A stretch of 64,000 nt of DNA from Tritonibacter litoralis (lineage in GTDB: Bacteria > Pseudomonadota > Alphaproteobacteria > Rhodobacterales > Rhodobacteraceae): assembly GCF_009496005.1 (NCBI RefSeq), contig NZ_WIBF01000003.1, positions 1 to 64,000 on the forward strand. Direction: 5' to 3'. The notes beneath the pieces are model-generated. The model saw only the letters and a program-made list of their open reading frames with translations. It searched no databases and was not told the origin of the DNA. How positions within the stretch are numbered: position 1 is the stretch's first letter; each line of letters opens with the position of its first letter. The position numbers were made by a program, and so were the translations under genes. Shown here one piece after another: positions 25,899-33,408 of this stretch.

Positions 25899-26599
25899 GC
25901 GCGCTGGTCACAATTTTGGATGATGAGCCAGAGATCCGCCAGTTGCTGACGGAAACCCTGGAAGAGGCCGGGTTCAAGGTCCAAAGCTTTGGGCGCGCCC
26001 GCGAATTTGAAGCGGCGCTGAACCGGATCACGCCGGATGTCTGTCTGATAGATCTGTCGTTGCCGGATACTGACGGGCTGGCGCTGGTGCATCGGCTTGC
26101 CCAGGATCAGGGTGCGGCGGTGATCATCATCTCGGGCCGGGCGCAGGTGCAGGATCGGGTGGCGGGGCTGGAACTGGGAGCGGATGATTATATCACCAAA
26201 CCCTTTGATCCGATCGAAGTAGTGGCCCGTGTACGCGCGCGCCTGCGCGGTGGCAGCCGCAGCCCCTCGGGCTCAACAAACCCCTCCAGCGCTCGGTTCA
26301 CCGGCTGGCGCGCCCATTTCGACCGTTTTGTGCTGAGCGATGACACAGGCACCGAGGTACCGTTTTCCCAAGCCGAAGGCGAAGTGTTGCGCCTGTTTCT
26401 GGAAAACCCCAAACGGTTGATTTCACGCGCGCAGATGCAGGAACAACTGGGCGGCGGCGCAGGTGATAGCTTTGACCGCGCCATGGATGTGCGCATTTCC
26501 CGCCTGCGCACCAAGCTGCGCGACGATCCCAAGAACCCAACGCTCATCAAAACCATCTATGGGGCCGGGTATATTTTTCTGGACGACGTGGAATGGTAA
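25895..26599 (+). CDS. OmpR-type response regulator
   Basis: A 234-residue regulator: receiver domain (residues 1-120; acidic DDEPE, Asp in CLIDLSLPD, Lys in YITKPFDPIE) and an OmpR/PhoB winged-helix DNA-binding domain (about 135-230; AMDVRISRLRTKLRDDPKNP and TIYGAGYIF). Overlap with the kinase gene makes them a pair. The closest divergently read target is the acyl-CoA ligase/LIV cluster. The kinase's own receiver makes a phosphorelay or attenuation step possible. Confidence 0.93.
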   Translation: MSALVTILDDEPEIRQLLTETLEEAGFKVQSFGRAREFEAALNRITPDVCLIDLSLPDTDGLALVHRLAQDQGAAVIIISGRAQVQDRVAGLELGADDYITKPFDPIEVVARVRARLRGGSRSPSGSTNPSSARFTGWRAHFDRFVLSDDTGTEVPFSQAEGEVLRLFLENPKRLISRAQMQEQLGGGAGDSFDRAMDVRISRLRTKLRDDPKNPTLIKTIYGAGYIFLDDVEW

Positions 26600-26686
26600 C
26601 GAAGATTAACAACATATAGTTGCCAAAATCCCACCGAGACCGACATATAGGTTGAACTTCTGCTGCTTTCGCGATAGGCTTTTCCT

Positions 26687-26926
26687 ATGACGACCTGTTT
26701 GCTCTATCATAACAGCGAACGCCAGCTACCTCGGTTTTACCGGATCGAGCTGGCCATGAATCTCTTTTCCGAAGTCTCTGTGTTGCGCGAATGGGGCATT
26801 GCAGGCTGTGACGGCCATTGCATGATTAACATCTATGGCAACTTGCGCGAGGCGTCGCTGGCCGCCGATGAACATCGCAACCGAATGATCCAAAAAGGCT
26901 ATTTCCGCGACACGCTGGATGCCTGA
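26687..26926 (+). CDS. WGR domain protein
   Basis: A 79-residue single-domain protein. The stretch RFYRIELAMNLFSEVSVLRE followed by WGIAGCDGHCMINIYGNLRE shows the WGR pattern (Trp-Gly plus a charged central beta sheet), with WGI instead of the common WGR. WGR domains occur in PARPs and in short bacterial proteins and are thought to contact nucleic acid. No clear ribosome binding site is seen, but codon use fits. It stands between the two-component pair and a histidine phosphatase gene; a functional link is not evident. Confidence 0.8.
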   Translation: MTTCLLYHNSERQLPRFYRIELAMNLFSEVSVLREWGIAGCDGHCMINIYGNLREASLAADEHRNRMIQKGYFRDTLDA

Positions 26927-26978
26927 TCCCGGCACACCCACCCGCCTGGCACATATTGATTAAACCTGCGTTCGGTCA

Positions 26979-27019
26979 AATTCCAGAAACACGTTTCGCG
27001 TGCGAAACATCTCGGAATT
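26979..27019. repeat. 41-base nested inverted repeat between WGR and phosphatase genes
   Basis: Inner arms GTTTCGC / GCGAAAC (26993-26999, 27002-27008) are separated by two bases; outer arms AATTCC / GGAATT (26979-26984, 27014-27019) flank them. As RNA it would make a long imperfect hairpin and, followed by GTTTTCC, might end the WGR transcript; as DNA it could be an operator. Confidence 0.4.
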
Positions 27020-27053
27020 GAATGTGTTTTCCCTCTGTTAACAAATCGCCCAA

Positions 27054-27080
27054 GCCTGCTAAATCCGTGGTTTAACAGGC
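27054..27080 (+). promoter_or_regulatory. hairpin abutting the ribosome binding site of the phosphatase gene
   Basis: GCCTGCTAAA and TTTAACAGGC pair over ten positions with one mismatch around a 7-base loop and end immediately before AGGAG. Such a placement could affect ribosome access to the start at 27092; no regulator is known to me. Confidence 0.3.
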
Positions 27081-27091
27081 AGGAGACTTCA

Positions 27092-27745
27092 ATGAGCCAG
27101 ATTACCCTTGTCCGTCACGGGCAGGCCAATACCGGCGCACGTGACGAGGAAAGCTATGACCGGCTCAGCGATCTGGGCCACCAACAGGCGCGCTGGCTTG
27201 GTGAGCATCTGCGCGACACAGGTTATCACTATCCCCGCGTGTTTTCCGGCACCCTGAACCGCCATGTGGAAACCGCCCAATCCATGGGCTATGACGCAGG
27301 TGTGATCCAGGATCCGCGCCTAAACGAGATGCAGTATTTCTCTCTCGCCGAGGCGTTTGAGCTGCAATACGGCGTTCCCATCCCCACTGAACGAGAGGGG
27401 TTTGCCGACCACATCCCCAAAGTGTTCGACGCATGGTCCGAAGGTCGGATCGAAAACCCCTATGAACGCTGGCAAGACTTCCAGACCCGGACACAGACCG
27501 CCTTGACCGAAATCGCCCAGGGAGACGGCCCGGCACTGGTGGTGACCTCAGGCGGGGTCATTGGCATGATCATGCAACACTGTCTGGGTCTAGACTCCCA
27601 AGCCACGGCGCGCATTGTATTGGCCATTATGAACGCCTCCCTGCACCGGCTTTTTGTGATGAACGATGTGATCAGCCCCGATCTGTTCAACGCGGTTCCT
27701 CATCTTGAAGCACAGGATCGCAGGTACGCGCAGACCCACCTATGA
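27092..27745 (+). CDS. histidine phosphatase superfamily protein
   Basis: A 217-residue protein of the phosphoglycerate mutase-like superfamily. The catalytic motif LVRHGQAN is at residues 5-12, with a second conserved Arg/His region (VFSGTLNRHVETA) and the distal VVTSGGVIGM, where the usual second catalytic His appears replaced by Gly-Gly-Val. That makes the activity uncertain: SixA/PhoE-type enzymes normally keep the second His. AGGAG precedes the start by 7 bases. The stop is 20 bases before the glutathione transferase gene. Confidence 0.85.
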   Translation: MSQITLVRHGQANTGARDEESYDRLSDLGHQQARWLGEHLRDTGYHYPRVFSGTLNRHVETAQSMGYDAGVIQDPRLNEMQYFSLAEAFELQYGVPIPTEREGFADHIPKVFDAWSEGRIENPYERWQDFQTRTQTALTEIAQGDGPALVVTSGGVIGMIMQHCLGLDSQATARIVLAIMNASLHRLFVMNDVISPDLFNAVPHLEAQDRRYAQTHL

Positions 27746-27764
27746 CCTTTTGACGGATCGTATC

Positions 27765-28379
27765 ATGCAGCTTTATTTCACACCCCGCACCATTTCCATC
27801 GCCGTTCTGATCGCTCTGGAGGAAGCGGGGCTCGCCTATGATGCGCTTCCAATTGACTTTGCTAAGGCGGAACAGACCAAACCGGAATTCCTGAAGGTCA
27901 ATCCAAAAGGCCGCGTCCCGGCCGTTGTGACCCCAGAGGCAACATTGACTGAGGCTGGCGCGCTGTTGGAATTGGTGGCGGATCTGGCACCAAATGCAGG
28001 CCTGCGCCCCACAGATCCCATTGCCATCGCCAAAATGCGCGAGGTGATGTTCTACCTGGCGTCCACCATGCATGTGAACCACGCCCATAAACTGCGCGGC
28101 CATCGCTGGGCGGATCAGGAGTCTTCGCATCGGGACATGACCGCCAAGGTCCCGGAAACCATGGCACAGTCCTGCGCCTATATCTCGGATCACGCGCTGC
28201 TTGGACCCTATGTTCTGGGCGACGTTTTCTCGCTTGCGGATATCTATCTCTATGTGGTCTGTACTTGGCTTCAAGGGGACGGGGTCAATCTGGATGATTT
28301 CCCCACGATCCAAAGCTTTATGACCACGATGGAAGCCCGCGAAACGGTTCAGGCCGCCAAGGCCCGCGGGATGCTGTAA
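27765..28379 (+). CDS. glutathione S-transferase family protein
   Basis: A 204-residue cytosolic GST. N-terminal thioredoxin-like domain (MQLYFTPRTISIAVLIALEE, with the glutathione-contact segment NPKGRVPAV) and an all-helical C-terminal domain with SLADIYLYVVCTW. Starts at the ATG at 27765; an earlier in-frame ATG lies inside the preceding gene and is not supported. Substrate unknown. It precedes the two saccharopine dehydrogenase genes by 13 bases and may be co-transcribed with them. Confidence 0.88.
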   Translation: MQLYFTPRTISIAVLIALEEAGLAYDALPIDFAKAEQTKPEFLKVNPKGRVPAVVTPEATLTEAGALLELVADLAPNAGLRPTDPIAIAKMREVMFYLASTMHVNHAHKLRGHRWADQESSHRDMTAKVPETMAQSCAYISDHALLGPYVLGDVFSLADIYLYVVCTWLQGDGVNLDDFPTIQSFMTTMEARETVQAAKARGML

Positions 28380-28392
28380 AAGGACGACATAT

Positions 28393-29445
28393 ATGACTCA
28401 CCTTTGGGTTCGCGCCGAACAACGGGCCAACGAGGATCGCGTGGGGCTGACGCCCAAAGGTGCCAAATCCCTTTTGGATGCCGGGATCCACATCACCATC
28501 GAACGTAGCCAGACCCGCGCCATCCCGTTGCAAGGCTATATTGATGCAGGCTGCGCAATTGCGGATGAAAACAGCTGGCCCACCGCACCGGGGGATGCGA
28601 TCATCTTTGGCCTCAAAGAGCTGCCCGAAGACGGCACCCCCCTGCCCCATCGCCACATTATGTTTGGCCACGCGTTCAAAGGGCAGCATTCCGGCAAGGC
28701 GCTGTTGGAGCGATTCCAGGCCGGGGGCGGCACACTTTATGATCTGGAGTATCTGGTGGATGAGACTGGCCGCCGTGTTGCAGCCTTTGGCTATTGGGCG
28801 GGATATGCCGGGGCGGCCGTCACGCTCAAAACCTGGGCCGCGCAGCAGCGAGGTGACATTTGCGGTCCAGTTGGCGCTTATGAAAACAAAGACGCGCTGA
28901 TTGCCGACCTCTCGGCTGAGCTGCTCGAGCTGAACACCACCCGCCCCACCGCAATTGTCATCGGTGCCAAGGGGCGTGTGGGCTCTGGCGCCGCTGATCT
29001 ATGCGAAACCATGGGGATCAAAGTCACCAAATGGGACATGGAAGAAACCGCACACGGCGGCCCCTTCCCCGAGATTCTGTCCCACAATATGTTCCTCAAC
29101 TGCATCTTTGCGCGCCCGGGCACGCCGGTCTTTGTCCCACGTGAAGCATTGACCGCAGATCGCGCGCTCAGCGCCATTGGCGATGTGGCCTGCGATCCTG
29201 ACAGCGATTACAATCCGGTGCCCGTCTATGACCGCGCCACCACCTGGGACTCCCCGGCCCTGCGCGTGGCAGAGGAACCGGTGCTGGATGTGATGGCCAT
29301 CGACAATCTGCCGTCGATGCTGCCCCTCGAAAGCTCAGAGGATTACGCCGACCAGCTATTGCCCTCACTTCTGACGCTGGGCGATCTCGACACCGGCGTC
29401 TGGGGCCGCGCCTATGCGACATTCAAACAACATGTGCCGGAGTAA
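28393..29445 (+). CDS. saccharopine dehydrogenase (NAD+, L-lysine-forming type)
   Basis: A 350-residue enzyme related to eukaryotic LYS1. The N-terminus MTHLWVRAEQRANEDRVGLTPKGAKSLL is the alanine-dehydrogenase-like start of the family; LEYLVDETGRRVAAFGYWAGYAGAA and VIGAKGRVGSGAADL (nucleotide binding) follow. In lysine breakdown it works in the lysine-plus-2-oxoglutarate to saccharopine direction. The next gene supplies the second step. 25 bases separate the two. The bacterial saccharopine route with separate genes is known from marine Rhodobacterales. Confidence 0.87.
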   Translation: MTHLWVRAEQRANEDRVGLTPKGAKSLLDAGIHITIERSQTRAIPLQGYIDAGCAIADENSWPTAPGDAIIFGLKELPEDGTPLPHRHIMFGHAFKGQHSGKALLERFQAGGGTLYDLEYLVDETGRRVAAFGYWAGYAGAAVTLKTWAAQQRGDICGPVGAYENKDALIADLSAELLELNTTRPTAIVIGAKGRVGSGAADLCETMGIKVTKWDMEETAHGGPFPEILSHNMFLNCIFARPGTPVFVPREALTADRALSAIGDVACDPDSDYNPVPVYDRATTWDSPALRVAEEPVLDVMAIDNLPSMLPLESSEDYADQLLPSLLTLGDLDTGVWGRAYATFKQHVPE

Positions 29446-29470
29446 CCGGCCAATTTAAGGGAGCATTTTC

Positions 29471-30613
29471 ATGACCATTCATTGGTGTGGCACCGGCCTT
29501 TCGGCCATCCCCGGCCTGCGTCGGCTGTTGGAACAGGGCCGTTCGGTCACCGTCTGGAATCGAACCACCGCCAAGGCGCAGGATGCGGTGGGCGATCTGA
29601 CGTCTGACATCCGCGCCTTTTCGCTCGACGCCCTTGGCACGGCGCTGCAACCCGGTGATGTGATCATCTCGATGCTGCCCGGTGATCTACATGTGCCGCT
29701 GGCGGAACTGGCGATTTCAAAAGGGGCGCATTTTGTCTCCTCTTCCTATATCTCACCGGAAATGCGCAGCCTGGAGGCAAAGGCCAAAGCCGCAGGCGTG
29801 GCGCTGATCAATGAAATTGGCCTTGATCCCGGCATTGACCATCTGATGGCCCATGCGCTGGTGGCTGATTACACCGGATCGGAAGCCTTTGATGTCGAGA
29901 ATGAGCTGAGCTTTATCTCCTATTGCGGTGGCATCCCCAAGGTTGCCAACCCGTTTCGCTATAAATTCAGCTGGTCGCCTTTGGGCGTTCTCAAGGCTCT
30001 GCGATCTCCCTCGCGCTCAATCCGCGATTTTGCCCCGCTGGATGTGGCGCGCCCGTGGGATGCGATTTCCAGCTATTCTGCGCCCCTGCCGGTGGCTGAG
30101 ACTTTTGAAGTTTACCCCAATCGCGACTCGCTGCCGTTTATGGCGCAGTATGGTTTTGCACCGGACTGGAACGTGCGGGAATTTGTGCGCGGCACCCTGC
30201 GCCTAAATGGCTGGGCCGAGGCCTGGAAAGACGTCTTTGCCGAGGTGGAAACGCTCACCGGTGCGACAGGGGAGACCCGTTTGCAAGAGATGTCGGATCA
30301 GTTCTGGGCCAACAACGCCTATGACGCGGATGAGCCCGACCGGGTGGTGCTCTGTGTGGCGCTCAAGGCGGTGCGAAACGGGGCTGAGGTCTGGCACAAA
30401 TCTTATGTGATGGACGCCTGGGGTGATGCGCGCGGCACCGCGATGGCGCGGCTAGTCTCGGTCCCCGTGTCCCTGGCCATCGAGGCGGTGCTGGACGGCA
30501 AACTGGCGGCCGGGTTGCACGCCGCAACCTCCGATCCTGAGCTAATCGACACATGGATGGGCGAAGTTGGCGCATTGGCGCAACATCTGGCCGTGACCAA
30601 CCACGGCGCATGA
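29471..30613 (+). CDS. saccharopine dehydrogenase (L-glutamate-forming type)
   Basis: A 380-residue enzyme of the LYS9-like family. Short Rossmann start IHWCGTGLSAIPGLRRLLE, then DVIISMLPGDLHVPLAELAI, ALINEIGLDPGIDHLMAHAL and the C-terminal catalytic domain with SYCGGIPKVANPFRYKFSWS. It splits saccharopine to glutamate and 2-aminoadipate semialdehyde. Together with the upstream gene it makes lysine a nitrogen and carbon source. The third enzyme, an aminoadipate semialdehyde dehydrogenase, is not adjacent. GGGAG lies before the ATG. Confidence 0.88.
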   Translation: MTIHWCGTGLSAIPGLRRLLEQGRSVTVWNRTTAKAQDAVGDLTSDIRAFSLDALGTALQPGDVIISMLPGDLHVPLAELAISKGAHFVSSSYISPEMRSLEAKAKAAGVALINEIGLDPGIDHLMAHALVADYTGSEAFDVENELSFISYCGGIPKVANPFRYKFSWSPLGVLKALRSPSRSIRDFAPLDVARPWDAISSYSAPLPVAETFEVYPNRDSLPFMAQYGFAPDWNVREFVRGTLRLNGWAEAWKDVFAEVETLTGATGETRLQEMSDQFWANNAYDADEPDRVVLCVALKAVRNGAEVWHKSYVMDAWGDARGTAMARLVSVPVSLAIEAVLDGKLAAGLHAATSDPELIDTWMGEVGALAQHLAVTNHGA

Positions 30614-30626
30614 CCGGAGGCTTTCC

Positions 30627-30651
30627 AAGGGCCGCCACTTTCGCGGCCCTT
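30627..30651. terminator. hairpin between convergent lysine and cyclase genes
   Basis: AAGGGCCGC / GCGGCCCTT, 9-bp perfect stem with a 7-base loop, in the 36-base gap after the saccharopine dehydrogenase and touching the stop of the cyclase gene on the other strand. No long T-run on either side, so termination may be partial. Confidence 0.45.
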
Positions 30652-31987
30652 ACCCTTGGTCGTCGCCCGTCGCCCCAGTGTCCCGTGCAAAAAGGGCAAC
30701 CGCCCCCGCCCGCCCGCGCAAGAGCTGACCGGGCAGCGCAGCCCAAGCCTCGCGCGCGGGCGCTCCGGTCTCTGCAGGGCCAAAAGCTGCGGTAAGCGCG
30801 GAGTCTGACACCAAAAATGGCTCACCTGTGGTTTTGCACATCTCCTGAATGCGCGCGGCCACATTAACCGTGTCGCCCAAAACCGTGTACTCCAGCCGGT
30901 CCCGTGTGCCCACAACGCCCACAAACACTTGACCATAGTGGAGCCCTACGCCAATCTTGACCAGTGTTTCGCCCCGCGACGCTCTGTCCTTGGACCATTG
31001 CGACATGGCCTCCAAAAGCGCCGCGCCACAGTTCAACCCTCGTTCTGCCGCGCCCTCATCCTCAAAGAACACCAGCGCCGCGTCGCCGATGTATTTGTCT
31101 ACGATGCCACCGTGCCGTTTGACCGCTGCCTCCACATGTCGACGAAAATCCGTAATGAACCGTCCCACCTCTTCGGGATCGCGCCCCTCGGACCAAGTGG
31201 TAAAGTCACGGATGTCCACAAACAGAACCGCCGCCTGGCGATCGCGTCCCTGACGCAGCGCATTGGGATCCAGAACAGCCAGATCTCCGGCGACCTGAGC
31301 CGGCAGATATCGGGTCAGGTTGGCCCGTTTCTGTGCCTCTTCGATCGAGCGGCGCAAAAGGTCCCGCATGCGCAACGCCGCCACCACCAAAACGCCACCG
31401 GCCAATGCGATCATTGCCAGACGCACCATATTGGGCGGCAGCTCCATCGCAACAGCCACACGTTCCATCGTTGGTCCATTTTGGCCCGCCACACCCGGCA
31501 GAAACTGCAGCGCCCCAAGGCCCAGCACCACCAGGACCACGGAATAGATCTGCACGGCGGGGTTAAACCGCAAGACTGCAAACGCCAGCACAATTGGCAC
31601 CAGCCAGACCGAAGGCATAGCAAAGGCCAGCTTGCCGCCAAAACCAGTGTTCATAACGCTAAGCGCACTGTTGAGCACCATGAACCCGCAATCGATCGTG
31701 GCCACAACCCAGATCATCCAGGTTTGAAACCACCCCCGATGCAACAGCCAGATGCTGAGCAATCCGAGCAACAGATACCCCGCCAATGTCATACCAGCGA
31801 GTAAGACCTGACGGATCACATGGCTGCGGCCATCGCTTGGCAATTCCCCCACCGCGAGAAACAGGGTGGCAAACAATCCAAGCGCGACACCAATGCGCAG
31901 CAGGGCAACCAGATGTTCCGCATCCAACTGCGCCCGCCGGATCACTGCGCTGTCGATGGCGTCACCTCGCGGGATCAGGTCAGACAT
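30650..31987 (-). CDS. membrane-bound class III adenylate/guanylate cyclase
   Basis: A 445-residue protein: about six transmembrane helices in residues 30-210, a short linker, and a class III cyclase catalytic domain (about 235-420). Metal-binding aspartates are in AAVLFVDIRDFTTWSEG and DKYIGDAALVFF; DRLEYTVLGDTVNVAARI carries the downstream catalytic Asn/Arg. It would make cAMP (or cGMP) at the inner membrane in response to an unknown cue. Its start overlaps the rmuC stop by 8 bases (ATGTCTGA), so it is the last gene of the mutL-rmuC-cyclase operon. Confidence 0.92.
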   Translation of the reverse strand: MSDLIPRGDAIDSAVIRRAQLDAEHLVALLRIGVALGLFATLFLAVGELPSDGRSHVIRQVLLAGMTLAGYLLLGLLSIWLLHRGWFQTWMIWVVATIDCGFMVLNSALSVMNTGFGGKLAFAMPSVWLVPIVLAFAVLRFNPAVQIYSVVLVVLGLGALQFLPGVAGQNGPTMERVAVAMELPPNMVRLAMIALAGGVLVVAALRMRDLLRRSIEEAQKRANLTRYLPAQVAGDLAVLDPNALRQGRDRQAAVLFVDIRDFTTWSEGRDPEEVGRFITDFRRHVEAAVKRHGGIVDKYIGDAALVFFEDEGAAERGLNCGAALLEAMSQWSKDRASRGETLVKIGVGLHYGQVFVGVVGTRDRLEYTVLGDTVNVAARIQEMCKTTGEPFLVSDSALTAAFGPAETGAPAREAWAALPGQLLRGRAGAVALFARDTGATGDDQG

Positions 31988-33395
31988 TGTCGCTAATCAG
32001 CGTCATCTGGCGGGGTTCAACCTCAACCGGGCCGGGGTCTTCCAAAACATCTCCAGATGCGACAACCCCCATCGCTTCAAACCGTCGAGCCGAAGGCAGG
32101 ACGCGGGCCTCTAGCGATCCAACCGCTTTGTTGTAGTGATTGACCGAAGATGACAGCGACTTTCCAACCGAGGATAGATTGCGCGAAAACACATTAAGCC
32201 GGTCATAAAGATCCTTGGCCGTTTTCTGCACCTCAATGGCGTTCTTTGCCATTTTTTCCTGCTGCCAGCCATAAGCAATGGATTTCACCAAGGCCATCAA
32301 GGTTGTGGGAGTGGCGATCAAGACCTTGTGTTCAAAGGCATATTCAATGAGACCTGCGTCTGCCTCCAATGCGGCAGAGACAAAGGTTTCGCCGGGGATA
32401 AACATCACCACAAAATCCGGAGTCTCGGCCAGGGTCTTTTGATAATCCTTGCTCGCTAGCTGTTTCACATGCGTGCGCACATGCTGGGCGTGGCGGGCCA
32501 GATGAGTGGCCTGCTCCTCGGGGGTTTCCGCCTCGATCGCGTCCAGATAAGCCTCCAGCGGGGTTTTGGCATCGACAATAATGGAGCGCCCACCGGGAAT
32601 ACGTACCACAGCGTCCGGTCGACGCTGACCGGCGTCAGTGGCAACAGATTTCTCCAGTTCAAAATCCACATGTTCGCTCATGCCAGCCATTTCAAACACC
32701 TGGCGCATCTGCATTTCGCCCCAGCGGCCCCGGGTTTTGGGCGCGCGCAGCGCCTGCACCAGACGGCGGGTTTCACCGCCCAAAGCAGCCTGACCATCGG
32801 CCAATGTCTTGACCTGTTCTTTAATCGCACCATAGGCCTCATTGCGGGCCTGTTCGATCTCTTTGATACGCTCACCAAACTGGCCAAGTTTCTCATCCAG
32901 AGGCTTGACCAGGCTTTCAATCGCCTGATGACGTTTGGTCAGGTCTTGCTCGGCGGCTTTTTCATGAGTTTGAAAGCGTTCGCTCACCAGGTTCAAAAAG
33001 CTTTCGGAGTTCTGTTTCAGCACGCCCGAGGCCAGCGCTGAAAACTTGTGTTCCATCTGCTGGTTCATCTGGCGCAGCTCTTCCAGACGGGCGGCATGCT
33101 GTGCGGTCATCGCTTTGATCTCGGCCTCGGCCTTGTGGCGCGCGACCAGCTCGTTTTCGTGGATGCGGCGCAGGGTCTTGTTTTCGCCTTCCAGATCCGG
33201 AAGGCGCGCGGCCTCGGTTTCCAGCGCGGCAACGTGGCTGCGCAGATCGCTGTTTTGCGCCTGCGCCGCTGTCAGAGTAGACCGATTACGCCCCAAAATG
33301 ACCAGCAGGAACAGGGTCACCAAAACCAGCCCCGCAACCACATAGTGCAGCGGCGTCAGGGTGGCGGGGTCAAAGGATTGGAGCAAGGTTTCCAT
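31980..33395 (-). CDS. rmuC: RmuC family DNA recombination protein
   Basis: A 471-residue protein: one N-terminal membrane helix (VVAGLVLVTLFLLVILG), a long coiled coil (about 40-190) and the RmuC nuclease-like domain with APKTRGRWGEMQMRQVFEMA, VVRIPGGRSIIVDAKTPLEA and DFVVMFIPGETFVSAALE. RmuC limits rearrangements at inverted repeats and has been linked to phage defence. The ATG at 33395 (METLLQSFDP) is preferred: it has AAAGGG upstream and leaves a 13-base gap to mutL, whereas the start at 33443 would overlap mutL. Confidence 0.93.
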   Translation of the reverse strand: METLLQSFDPATLTPLHYVVAGLVLVTLFLLVILGRNRSTLTAAQAQNSDLRSHVAALETEAARLPDLEGENKTLRRIHENELVARHKAEAEIKAMTAQHAARLEELRQMNQQMEHKFSALASGVLKQNSESFLNLVSERFQTHEKAAEQDLTKRHQAIESLVKPLDEKLGQFGERIKEIEQARNEAYGAIKEQVKTLADGQAALGGETRRLVQALRAPKTRGRWGEMQMRQVFEMAGMSEHVDFELEKSVATDAGQRRPDAVVRIPGGRSIIVDAKTPLEAYLDAIEAETPEEQATHLARHAQHVRTHVKQLASKDYQKTLAETPDFVVMFIPGETFVSAALEADAGLIEYAFEHKVLIATPTTLMALVKSIAYGWQQEKMAKNAIEVQKTAKDLYDRLNVFSRNLSSVGKSLSSSVNHYNKAVGSLEARVLPSARRFEAMGVVASGDVLEDPGPVEVEPRQMTLISDNV

Positions 33396-33408
33396 ATCGC
33401 GCGCCCTT

